A stretch of DNA of 8,215 nt from Actinosomnolentus pattersoniae (SeqCode) (GCA_013817655.1 JACDCJ010000080.1:1-8215); one strand, 5' to 3'. Numbered from the stretch's first letter, positions 1-5,757 are shown. Made by a program: numbers and translations. The notes: generated by a model not told the origin, from the sequence alone.

Positions 1-242
1 GAGCGGCGCCACACGTGGCCTCGGACAGCCTGCCCGGACTCTGGCTGCCCCAGATCCAGGCGATCCTCACCTCGAGCGAGAGCACGCTCGTCGGCCGCGC
101 GCCCTCGGACGTATCGCGCTACACATACGGGCTCCTCAGCGAGGCCGGCCGGGCCATCCTGTCGGTCGAGATGACGAAGGAAGGATCGGGATGGAGGGTG
201 GGCTCCTGTTTCTACCGGCGGCTGCCGCCGGAGGACGGCTAA
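1..242 (+). CDS. 3' end of an unrecognised protein, truncated by the window edge
   Basis: The reading frame is open from the left edge (first full codon at base 3) to a TAA at 240-242, leaving about 79 C-terminal residues. A GTG at 15 could serve as a start, but the frame stays open upstream of it with no ribosome binding site visible in the few bases available, so a gene entering from the left is more likely. The visible part is soluble and mixed in composition: it contains LPGLWLPQIQAIL, then a stretch rich in Ser/Arg/Tyr, and ends in GWRVGSCFYRRLPPEDG. There is no membrane segment, cysteine pair or recognisable catalytic motif. The gap to the next gene on the same strand is 67 bp, so the two may or may not share a transcript. 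I do not recognise the family. Confidence 0.5.
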   Translation, partial: AAPHVASDSLPGLWLPQIQAILTSSESTLVGRAPSDVSRYTYGLLSEAGRAILSVEMTKEGSGWRVGSCFYRRLPPEDG

Positions 243-309
243 CTCGCGAGGGTGGACAGGGAACTCGCCGATGTTCCACCATGGCCGTCGGCCGACCACG
301 GGGGAGCGC

Positions 310-792
310 ATGACCATACGCGACGAAGCGGAGCCCGACGTCGAGGCGCTTCGCCGGGTGCCGTTCTTCGAGGGCCTCACCACCGACGACCTGGAACGGA
401 TCGCAACCGTTGGCAGGCGAAGCAGCTTCGCCGTAGGCGAGGGGATCGTGACCAAGGGCCAGGAGGGAGGCGGCCTCTTCGTCATTCTTTCCGGGAAGGC
501 GTCCGTCGATGTGGGGGGGAAGGTGCACGAGCTGGGGCCGGGCGACTTCCTGGGGGAGATGGCGCTGCTCGCGGGGAGCCGGCGCTCGGCGACCGTCATA
601 GCGGTCGAGCCCGTAGAGGCCCTAGTCCTCGAGACGATGTACTTCAAGCCATTTCTCATGAGGAACCCGAGCGTCGCCGTCGCTCTGCTCGAGGGGGTCG
701 CCGGCCGGCTGCGCGAGGTTCAAGGGCGCGTCGAGCGTCTGGAGACCCCTGCCGGCGAGCCGGAAGACACGAGCGGCACCCGGTCGAGTTGA
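310..792 (+). CDS. Stand-alone cyclic nucleotide-binding (CNB/Crp-type) domain protein
   Basis: This 160-residue protein is essentially one cyclic nucleotide-binding beta-roll. An N-terminal helix containing LRRVPFFEGLTTDDLERIA precedes the roll (FAVGEGIVTKG, LFVILSGKASV). A phosphate-binding cassette follows, FLGEMALLAGSRRSATV, which keeps the Gly-Glu pair and the Arg-Ser-Ala triplet that contact the cyclic phosphate in cAMP-binding family members. A C-terminal helix (LLEGVAGRLREVQGRVERLE) corresponds to the usual C-helix. No DNA-binding helix-turn-helix, kinase, channel or transporter domain follows, so it is not a complete Crp-type regulator. It probably acts as a cytosolic sensor or a regulatory subunit for another protein. 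The ATG at 310 is chosen because GGGGAG lies just upstream (301-306) and the protein then starts like family members; an upstream in-frame ATG at 271 would add 13 residues. The next gene starts 38 bp downstream and is probably co-transcribed. Confidence 0.85.
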   Translation: MTIRDEAEPDVEALRRVPFFEGLTTDDLERIATVGRRSSFAVGEGIVTKGQEGGGLFVILSGKASVDVGGKVHELGPGDFLGEMALLAGSRRSATVIAVEPVEALVLETMYFKPFLMRNPSVAVALLEGVAGRLREVQGRVERLETPAGEPEDTSGTRSS

Positions 793-830
793 GGCAGCCC
801 GCAGGCGAGCCGTCACCGAAAGGAAGCGAC

Positions 831-1061
831 ATGAAAGAGGGACCGCCGAGCTTCGAAAACGACGTTCGTTCCCTGTTCCGAGAGAAGGACCGCTCGCTCA
901 TGCAGTGGGCGTTCGACCTCTGGGCGCATGCCGACGTTCGCGACAACGCCCCCCAAATCCTCCAGCGTCTGGAGGACGGGGACATGCCCTGTGACGAGCC
1001 GTGGCCCAAAGACCGGATCGAGGCGTTCCGGTCCTGGATGCGCGCGGGGATGCAGCCTTGA
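831..1061 (+). CDS. Small conserved protein of unknown function with MPCD-x-x-WP / FRSW motif
   Basis: The gene encodes 76 residues from an ATG at 831 with a good ribosome binding site (AAGGA at 820-824, 6 bp spacing). The sequence begins with PSFENDVRSLFREKDRSLM, continues through an amphipathic helix around AFDLWAHADVR, and ends with the compact signature DMPCDEPWPKDRIEAFRSWM. It is soluble, with no signal peptide and a single cysteine. From memory, small proteins and domain tails with the pattern 'DIRPLFRE.DR...FDLW...MPCDG.WP....F..W' occur in several bacterial groups without an assigned function. That recollection was not checked by a search. The gene lies 38 bp behind the cyclic nucleotide-binding protein on the same strand, so a joint role is possible but unproven. 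A longer in-frame ORF extends upstream to 252, but that part is only a shadow of the preceding gene in another frame. Confidence 0.75.
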   Translation: MKEGPPSFENDVRSLFREKDRSLMQWAFDLWAHADVRDNAPQILQRLEDGDMPCDEPWPKDRIEAFRSWMRAGMQP

Positions 1062-1477
1062 TCCCGTGTCAGCGCGCAGCGGCCCACGACTCAGCACGCT
1101 GAACATATTGGGTATTTACATTCCTGGTGCGAACCTTGAACTCTGCGAGGTCAGAAGCGACGCCGCCCTCCACGGCATGGGCAGTTCTGAGGCGTTCGCG
1201 TCGCTCCTGGTCGAGAGCGAGTTCGCCAACAACGAGATCGGATAGTGGCCGGCGAGCGCACCGCCGAGAAGACGACGCCGCCGCGGCTCGAGGAGTTCCT
1301 GAGAGGAGCGCTGGCCCGATAAGCGCCGCCACATCGCCGTAGCCACCCGTTGGCCGCCGCGGAGGCCTGCGAAGAGTGGACTCCGCTCCGAGGCGGTTGG
1401 CCGGAGGTTCTGCGGACGCTTCAGCTCGCGAAAGCGACCGCATGACCCAGGACCGACGCCACGAGGGGCCAGAAGTG
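1062..1477 (+). other. Gene-poor stretch, possibly decayed coding DNA
   Basis: No intact gene is supported here. Around 1101-1130 the DNA turns conspicuously AT-rich (it contains ACATATTGGG and TATTTACATT) against a very GC-rich background, which suits a promoter or regulatory zone, but no convincing -35/-10 pair is visible. A short perfect inverted repeat, TCAGC-AC-GCTGA, lies at 1091-1102. From about 1129 to 1322 codon-like runs appear in two successive frames (listed separately). No tRNA-like fold and no U-tract terminator was seen. The right edge is the start of a truncated cupin gene, so the whole stretch may be the remains of lost genes. Confidence 0.5.
1129..1322 (+). pseudogene. Possible frameshifted remnant or pair of tiny overlapping ORFs
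   Basis: In one frame the bases from 1129 read ANLELCEVRSDAALHG, then MGSSEAFASLLVESEF, and end at a TAG at 1243-1245. The third codon positions are almost all G or C, as in real genes of this window. In the next frame a GTG at 1245-1247, overlapping that stop by one base, opens VAGERTAEKTTPPRLEEFLR and continues to a TAA at 1320-1322 with equally gene-like third positions. Neither part has a clear ribosome binding site, and neither resembles a family I know. A decayed gene with a frameshift near 1240 is one reading and two micro-ORFs another. High GC alone can also imitate codon bias, so confidence is low. Confidence 0.25.
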
Positions 1478-1633
1478 ATGAGCCTCATCGTGAAGAGCCT
1501 CGATCAGCCCGACGAACGGCCGGAGCTACGGAGGGGACGTGTCGAGTTGGTGCACCTCGGAGATGTCATCTTGGTGCGCGGCGGCTCGAGCGGCCGCCAG
1601 CATCACGTCGAGGGGGAGGGCCGTCGACGTTGA
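1478..1633 (+). pseudogene. Truncated 5' fragment of a cupin-domain gene
   Basis: An ATG at 1478 (GAGGGG at 1463-1468, 9 bp spacing; alternative GTG at 1475) opens a 51-codon frame ending in TGA at 1631-1633. It begins MSLIVKSLDQPDE and continues RVELVHLGDVILVR. From memory this matches the N-terminus of a common actinobacterial cupin family whose members read like 'VKsLDsPDE...k.EvV.LGg...gR...PGWRWSeHVKP'. The match breaks down where the PGWRWSEH metal-binding strand should come: here GGSSGRQHHVEGEGRRR follows and the frame stops. The whole beta-barrel is therefore missing and the product is unlikely to bind metal or work. The last 68 bp overlap the tail of the intact cupin gene on the opposite strand, and the likely break point lies at about 1590-1614. 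Confidence 0.55.
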
Positions 1634-1988
1634 ACACGGGCTCGCCAGAGCCGGAGCGGACGATTACGGCAGTGCCGTCCTCGGCGCTCGGGTTGCTCTC
1701 CCGATGGATAGCCCCGGGCTCCACGAACAGGAAGTCGCGGGGGCCGGCCTCGAGGGCCTCGCCCCCGCCGGGGCCGAACTCCATCCGAAACGCGCCGGTG
1801 AGCACGCAGATCGCGGTCTCGTAGTCGCCGTGATGATGCCAACCCGAGACCATGCCGGGCGCGGTCACGACCAGGCCCGCCCACATGCGGTCGGTGGCGA
1901 TGGCTTCTTCGCGTCGCATTCCCGGCGTGGCCTGCCCCTCACGCCGTTCCTCGGGCTTGATGAGTCTGACTCCCACTGTTTCGCCCAT
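1566..1988 (-). CDS. Single-domain cupin protein, probable metal-binding
   Basis: The ATG at 1988 is preceded by GGAGGAG with 8 bp spacing, and gives a 140-residue soluble protein. An upstream in-frame start at 2069 would lie within the gap and preceding gene and is unlikely. Cupin motif 1 is textbook: G45-x5-H51-x-H53-x3-E57, in GMVSGWHHHGDYE. Motif 2 reads DFLFVEPGAIHRESN with H95 and N99. The three histidines and one glutamate should hold a divalent metal, but the reaction cannot be told from the sequence; small cupins of this type include dioxygenases, isomerases and sugar- or ligand-binding proteins. The domain normally ends near GEPVFNVDGPP (residue 125, base 1614). Here 15 more residues, rich in Arg and Ser, follow before the stop and overlap the truncated cupin on the plus strand, which suggests the native stop was lost. 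It lies 77 bp downstream of the membrane-protein pair. Confidence 0.85.
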   Translation of the reverse strand: MGETVGVRLIKPEERREGQATPGMRREEAIATDRMWAGLVVTAPGMVSGWHHHGDYETAICVLTGAFRMEFGPGGGEALEAGPRDFLFVEPGAIHRESNPSAEDGTAVIVRSGSGEPVFNVDGPPPRRDAGGRSSRRAPR

Positions 1989-2065
1989 CCCGATCTCCTC
2001 CCCCTTTACGCGTTCCGCTGCCGCGCTAGGTTCGTTCTGAGCCGTTCGGCCCAAGTGGTCAAAGT

Positions 2066-2329
2066 TCACTCCTGGTCGGCCCGCGCCTCCGGGAAGCCGG
2101 GGCCTGCGTTCGCGGCGTTCCTGGCGCGGCGCCTCCCGCCCAGGAACACGCCCACTCCCGCCAGGATGAGCAGGAGTGGGAGGAGGTAGGAGAGCTGGAG
2201 GTCGACGACCTGCAGCTCGTCCAGGAGGAAGACCAGACCCATCACCACGAAGAACGCCCCAAAGGCCATCGCGCGACGGCTTTGTGCGTTGAACCCCGGG
2301 GGGTGGGAGTCCTGACGTCCCGCGCTCAT
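2066..2329 (-). CDS. Small two-helix membrane protein (LiaI/LiaF N-terminal-like, DUF5668 type)
   Basis: This 87-residue protein has a polar N-terminus, two hydrophobic helices (about residues 22-37, GAFFVVMGLVFLLD, and 46-64, SYLLPLLLILAGVGVF), then a basic stop-transfer run GGRRRAR and a polar tail. The pattern 'GxxxxxxGLVFLLDELxxxxxxxxxLLPLLLILAGVGVFLGGRR' is typical of the small LiaI/LiaF-type membrane domain often found in cell-envelope stress loci. Its ATG overlaps the TGA of the preceding LiaF-like gene as ATGA, so translation is likely coupled. It closely resembles the N-terminal membrane part of that neighbour (RMVLSGLLVVVGLVWLLD against RAMAFGAFFVVMGLVFLLD), indicating a tandem duplication. 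Its role is inferred only: an accessory membrane partner of the LiaF-like protein. Confidence 0.8.
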   Translation of the reverse strand: MSAGRQDSHPPGFNAQSRRAMAFGAFFVVMGLVFLLDELQVVDLQLSYLLPLLLILAGVGVFLGGRRRARNAANAGPGFPEARADQE

Positions 2330-3048
2330 CGCTCGACCACGATCGAGCCGAAGCCGATTCGGAGGTTCAGCACCAGAGTCGAGCCGGACACGGGAGAGCC
2401 GACGACGAACGCCTCCTCGACGCTGACCCCGTTTCGCTCTTCGCCGAACACTACGATCTGCCCTCCCGTCACCTCGCCGTTCACCTGCAGGCGCACCCGG
2501 CCCGGCACCGTGACGCGCAGCTCACCCATGCCGACCCGCGCCGTGATCTCGGTGTCCCCGGCTTCCAGCGGGAGGTCGCTCAGGTCGATGCGGAGGGAGC
2601 CGAAGGCCAGCTCATAGCTCGCTGGCACCTGTCCCAGGCTGGTCGGGTGCTCGGTCCGTTCTCCGACGCCCCCCGCCACCGGGATGTTGAGCGCGGAGGC
2701 TACCGTCAGGACGACGGTGAGGATCACGCCGACCGCCACCAGCCCCGAATGGCTTCCCGTGCGGGCCCCCGCGATCAGGGCCAGCCCGATGACGACGAGG
2801 GCCACCGGCAGCAACGCACCCCAGGAGACCTCGAGGAGGCCAGCGCTGTCGAGGAGCCACACCAGTCCGACGACGACGAGGAGCCCCGAGAGGACCATCC
2901 GGCCGAGCGACACGCCGCCGAGCACCGGGACGATCGGCGGCTCCGGGGGTGGCAGGTCCGCGCCGGTCGGCCCGGCCGTCTCCGCGCGAAGAGAATCTCC
3001 GGAGAAGGGGACGGTGTCGTCGGACGGCGGACCCGACCGTTCCGACAT
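2326..3048 (-). CDS. LiaF-like membrane protein with C-terminal beta-repeat domain
   Basis: The ATG at 3048 has AGGAGG upstream with about 10 bp spacing and starts 20 bp after the pckA stop. The 240-residue product has a polar, Pro-rich cytoplasmic N-terminus (1-48), three hydrophobic helices (about 50-67, 77-94, 102-121) and a soluble C-terminal domain from about 140 with regularly spaced short strands: YELAFGSLRIDLSDL, ITARVGMGELRVTVP, VNGEVTGGQIVVFGE, VLNLRIGFGSIVVE. Helices of the LiaI/LiaF kind followed by a glycine-spaced beta-helix-like domain are the architecture of LiaF/VraT-type envelope stress proteins, which restrain a histidine kinase in Firmicutes; actinobacterial relatives are mostly uncharacterised. 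No kinase or response regulator gene is adjacent, so a role in stress sensing is an inference. It is translationally coupled to the next gene through ATGA. Confidence 0.8.
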   Translation of the reverse strand: MSERSGPPSDDTVPFSGDSLRAETAGPTGADLPPPEPPIVPVLGGVSLGRMVLSGLLVVVGLVWLLDSAGLLEVSWGALLPVALVVIGLALIAGARTGSHSGLVAVGVILTVVLTVASALNIPVAGGVGERTEHPTSLGQVPASYELAFGSLRIDLSDLPLEAGDTEITARVGMGELRVTVPGRVRLQVNGEVTGGQIVVFGEERNGVSVEEAFVVGSPVSGSTLVLNLRIGFGSIVVER

Positions 3049-3068
3049 GCCTTGAGGCCCTCCTACGG

Positions 3069-4580
3069 TCAGGACGCCGCGTTGACGATGTCCTCTGACA
3101 GCACGGGATACTTGCGCAGCTCGTCGGCGCGCTCTCGCTTGAAGCGTTCCACGAACCGCTCGTACTCGTCCAGGCGCCTCTGCCGTTCGTACAGCCGACG
3201 GGGTTGGAGGAGCTCGAGGTCCTCGACGTCGGGCACGTCTTCAGCCAGCTCGTAGCCGAAGTCCGGATCGCTCGCCCACTTGATGGACTGCTCGGCGATC
3301 GCCCTCACGATGGCCGACGACGTCGGGATCTTGACCTTCTTCGAGCGCTCGTCGCTCTCGCGGCCACCGACGCGCCCGGTGTTCAGCAGAAAGACCTCCA
3401 TAGGGTGCGTGTCGAGCAGCTCGAGGAAGCGGTTTCCCTGCAGCCCGTGCCCCAGCGGGAAGAAGGGATTGGTGCCCGGGACCCGCAGGAACTTCCCCTC
3501 CTCGGCCACTCCGCCGGCCGAAGTCCCGGTGGTCTCACCGAGCATGAAATAGGCGGCCGCCTGGGTCCGGGTGAGCCGCGTCACCGCGGGAACGATGTTC
3601 TCGTTCCAGTTCAGGATGAGGAGGTAGTCCACCGATCCGATGTCCCGGGCGTCGCGGACCCGTCCCAGGTCGTCGAGGGAGAAGACCGCCCGCCCGTTCT
3701 TCGTGTACGAGGTCTCGAAGAAGTTCACCTTACCGCCCTCGTCCTGGTACACGTTCTCCAGGTACGACCCCGGCCTCGTCACGGCGCCGTAGATGTTCGG
3801 CTCGAACTCGGGGTCGAGGGAGAACGTCTTCGCGAAGCACCCTTCTTCGGTGGCGTAGACCTTGCCGCCCGGCATGAGCGCGACGAAGTCGTCCTGGACG
3901 GGGAGGGAATCGTTCTGCGCGGTGAAGGTTGTGGTGGTCTTTCCCGTTCCAGACAGGCCGATGATGAGGAACACCTTCTCCGAGCCGTTGACGGGGATCG
4001 CCTTGCAGCCTGCGTGAAGAGCGAGGCCGCCGCGGTCGTAGACGATGCGGTTCCACATCCGGAGACCGCCCTTCTTCGACTCGCCGAAGTAATCCGAGCC
4101 CAGGACACGGGTTACGCCATTCTCGAGGTCGACCGCGATGCAGCGATCGTCCGGATATCCCTCCGGCACCAGCCCGGGCGTGTAGATGACCTGTACCTCA
4201 GGCTCCCCGCCGTCCCGGTCGTAGTAGAGCTTCTGCTGCATGCCGGCGATGTTGGCGTTCGCCTTCTCGATGCTGAGGCGTGCCGCCGTCCGGAACTCGG
4301 GGACGTTCCCAATGAAGCCGTCCACAACGATCATTTCGCACCCGGCGACGTAGTCGTCCTGCCGTTTGGCGAGGCGGTCGAACTGCTCCCGCGTGATGGT
4401 CTTCTGCTCGGTGATCCCGGGATCGTCGGTCACGATGAACGTCGAGCCGGCGCTGCGGGACGTCACGCGCGTCTGGACGTTGACGTTCCCGTACTCGGTG
4501 ATCCGGCTGTTCGGCATCTGCTCGGTGAACGCCCGAAGCTCATCGGAGGTGGGATTGTCATGGATCTTGTCGGCACGCAC
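3069..4580 (-). CDS. pckA: Phosphoenolpyruvate carboxykinase, ATP-type
   Basis: This cytosolic enzyme of gluconeogenesis converts oxaloacetate plus ATP to phosphoenolpyruvate, CO2 and ADP, and the reaction is reversible. The family is clear from several motifs. The P-loop GLSGTGKTT is at residues 208-216. The adjacent QDD at 229-231 supplies a metal-binding Asp, and ATEEGCFAKT at 243-252 matches the family's 'EGGCYAKT' block. The KK pair at 169-170 and His189 correspond to the E. coli Lys212/Lys213 and His232 metal/substrate site. The length of 503 is slightly under the usual 520-540. The start is GTG at 4580, supported by GAGGAG 8 bp upstream. The loop that normally reads TGRSPKDK(F/Y) is TSRSAGSTF here (residues 40-48): the substrate Arg is kept but the PKDK part is not. 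The C-terminus is a charged helix (RRLYERQRRLDEYERF). It appears to be the first gene of a leftward transcript with the two membrane genes. Confidence 0.95.
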   Translation of the reverse strand: MRADKIHDNPTSDELRAFTEQMPNSRITEYGNVNVQTRVTSRSAGSTFIVTDDPGITEQKTITREQFDRLAKRQDDYVAGCEMIVVDGFIGNVPEFRTAARLSIEKANANIAGMQQKLYYDRDGGEPEVQVIYTPGLVPEGYPDDRCIAVDLENGVTRVLGSDYFGESKKGGLRMWNRIVYDRGGLALHAGCKAIPVNGSEKVFLIIGLSGTGKTTTTFTAQNDSLPVQDDFVALMPGGKVYATEEGCFAKTFSLDPEFEPNIYGAVTRPGSYLENVYQDEGGKVNFFETSYTKNGRAVFSLDDLGRVRDARDIGSVDYLLILNWNENIVPAVTRLTRTQAAAYFMLGETTGTSAGGVAEEGKFLRVPGTNPFFPLGHGLQGNRFLELLDTHPMEVFLLNTGRVGGRESDERSKKVKIPTSSAIVRAIAEQSIKWASDPDFGYELAEDVPDVEDLELLQPRRLYERQRRLDEYERFVERFKRERADELRKYPVLSEDIVNAAS

Positions 4581-4604
4581 GGGTCCGGCTCCTCGATTCT
4601 CGGG

Positions 4605-4618
4605 AAAACAGCAGTGTA
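4605..4618 (-). promoter_or_regulatory. Candidate -10 element and start site for pckA
   Basis: On the minus strand CTTTCGC-TACACT places a TANNNT-type -10 hexamer at 4618-4613, giving a likely transcript start near 4605. That leaves an untranslated leader of about 25 bases carrying the GAGGAG ribosome binding site of the GTG start. No good -35 hexamer is seen 16-18 bp upstream. The same TCGCTACA core faces the opposite way at 4683-4690. Confidence 0.4.
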
Positions 4619-4690
4619 GCGAAAGGGAGCTGTCGACTCCGTGCCGATGGGCGTCTCGACGCGTATCCGTTCGGTCAGCTTCTCGCTACA
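4615..4690. repeat. Inverted repeat TGTAGCGA ... TCGCTACA in the divergent promoter region
   Basis: The 8-base arms at 4615-4622 and 4683-4690 are perfect reverse complements separated by 60 bp. Each arm contains most of a putative -10 box for the gene on its side. The arms could be operator half-sites for one regulator acting on both directions, or simply two similar promoters read by the same sigma factor. Between them lie no recognisable TPP riboswitch elements; the whole intergenic region is only 172 bp. Confidence 0.4.
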
Positions 4691-4700
4691 GTCGAGGACA
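4687..4700 (+). promoter_or_regulatory. Candidate -10 element and start site for the thiamine genes
   Basis: TACAGT at 4687-4692, within TCTCGCTACAGT, fits the TANNNT actinobacterial -10 pattern. Counting a 7-base spacer puts transcription start on A4700, which is also the A of an ATG codon. A transcript from here would be leaderless for the 18-codon ORF at 4700 and would have a 53-base leader before thiL. No convincing -35 is seen, so assignment rests on the -10 and its mirror copy upstream of pckA. Confidence 0.4.
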
Positions 4701-4756
4701 TGGTCAGTGGCTCTGGCAGTCCGGGTGATCCCTCGCCGGGGAGTCGCTCATCGTGA
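4700..4756 (+). CDS. Possible leaderless 18-codon upstream ORF overlapping thiL
   Basis: An ATG at the predicted transcription start opens a short frame (MVSGSGSPGDPSPGSRSS) whose TGA at 4754-4756 overlaps the thiL GTG at 4753-4755 as GTGA. The peptide is Ser/Gly/Pro-rich with no recognisable function. The geometry, a leaderless ATG followed by a stop-start overlap, would allow terminating ribosomes to pass to thiL and so tie thiL translation to that of the leader. It may equally be a chance frame in GC-rich DNA; thiL also has its own GGGGAG. Confidence 0.3.
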   Translation: MVSGSGSPGDPSPGSRSS

Positions 4757-5757
4757 GCGGGCACTCCGAGGACGACCTGGTCTCGGTGCTTCGTCGAATC
4801 CTGTCGGGCGACGCCCCGGGCGTCTTTCTGGGACCGGGCGACGACGCCGCGCTCGTGGAGATGGGGCCCCACCTCGGCATCCTCACGGTGGACATGATGG
4901 TCGAGGACGTCCACTTCGACCGCCGCCTCGTCTCTCCGCACGACCTCGGGTACAAGGCCGTTGCGGTCAACGTGAGCGACGTCGCGGCGATGGGCGGGAG
5001 TCCGCGATACGGCCTCGTCGCCCTGGCGATCCCGGCCGATCTGCCGGCGTCGTGGGTCGTTGAGCTGTACGGCGGGATCCGGGAGGGAGCCGACGCCTAC
5101 GCCATGGCGGTCGTCGGAGGAGACACCTCGCGGGCCGAGCGGATCGTCGTCTCGGTCACCGTCACGGGAGAGGTCTCCCGGGGGGCTGCCGTGACGCGTT
5201 CAGGCGCGAGTCCCGGGGACCGCATCGTCGTGACCGGGGCCCTGGGCGCCTCGGCGGCCGGGCTCCGGTTGGCCACCGCGCCGCCGGCCGAGGTCGCGGC
5301 GCTCGTGTCGACCGACTGGGGCCGCGACCTGGTGGCGAGCCACACGCGGCCGGTGGCGAGGGTGGGGGAGGGGCAGGCGCTCGCCTCCGCCGGAGCCACG
5401 GCGATGATCGACGTGTCGGACGGGCTGGCGATGGATCTGGGCCGGCTGTGCAGGGAGAGCGGCGTCGGAGTCCGGCTCTCCCTCGCGAGCCTGCCCGTGG
5501 CTCCGGGCGTCCGGGAGGTGGCTGATGCCTTTCGTCTGGATGCCCTCGCGATCGCGCTGGGTGGGGGAGAGGACTACGAGTTGCTCGCCACTTTGCCCGA
5601 GGACGCCGTCGAGCCGGCGGCCGAGCGGCTCGAGGACCGGTTCGCCACGGCCCTGACGCAGATCGGCGTCATCACCGAGGGGCCGGATCTGGTCGCCGTT
5701 GGAGCCGACGGCGAGCGGCAACTCGAGCCGCTGGGGTGGGACCACTTTGCCGGCTGA
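4753..5757 (+). CDS. thiL: Thiamine-monophosphate kinase
   Basis: ThiL uses ATP to phosphorylate thiamine monophosphate, giving thiamine diphosphate, the last step of coenzyme synthesis in the cytosol. The 334 residues show the family motifs in order: GPGDDAALVE (27-36, N-terminal Mg/ATP loop), TVDMMVEDVHF (45-55), NVSDVAAMGGSP (73-84, metal-binding Asp and inter-subunit nucleotide site), GGDTSRA (122-128), GDRIVVTGALGASAAGL (155-171), DVSDGLAMDLG (220-230) and GGGEDYELL (270-278). Length is typical of the AIR synthase/ThiL superfamily. The GTG at 4753 is chosen because GGGGAG lies at 4738-4743 with 9 bp spacing and the frame is closed just upstream by a TGA at 4726-4728. thiD follows with an overlap, so the two are surely one transcript. 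No TPP riboswitch was recognised in front. Confidence 0.95.
   Translation: MSGHSEDDLVSVLRRILSGDAPGVFLGPGDDAALVEMGPHLGILTVDMMVEDVHFDRRLVSPHDLGYKAVAVNVSDVAAMGGSPRYGLVALAIPADLPASWVVELYGGIREGADAYAMAVVGGDTSRAERIVVSVTVTGEVSRGAAVTRSGASPGDRIVVTGALGASAAGLRLATAPPAEVAALVSTDWGRDLVASHTRPVARVGEGQALASAGATAMIDVSDGLAMDLGRLCRESGVGVRLSLASLPVAPGVREVADAFRLDALAIALGGGEDYELLATLPEDAVEPAAERLEDRFATALTQIGVITEGPDLVAVGADGERQLEPLGWDHFAG

Noticed and set aside
252..830. N-terminal extension of the 76-residue protein to a start at 252
   Set aside because: The extension is an alternate frame of the cyclic nucleotide-binding gene, and the small gene has its own ATG and ribosome binding site at 831.
1989..2065. Separate promoter for the cupin gene
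   Set aside because: A TTGACC on the minus strand at 2062-2057 could be a -35 box, but no TANNNT hexamer is found 16-19 bp downstream, so read-through from the membrane-protein genes is as likely.
2151..2180. Inverted repeat CCCACTCC ... GGAGTGGG as a terminator
   Set aside because: It is inside the coding sequence of the small membrane protein, has a 14-base loop and no T-run.
3204..4619. 471-codon open frame on the plus strand
   Set aside because: It lies wholly antisense to pckA, which has unmistakable family motifs. The plus-strand translation is rich in Arg, Glu, Asp, Val and Leu with no recognisable domain, the usual shadow in GC-rich DNA.
4581..4752. TPP riboswitch ahead of thiL
   Set aside because: Neither the CUGAGA-type core nor the paired helices of the THI element were recognised, and a start site at about 4700 would leave only 53 bases of leader.
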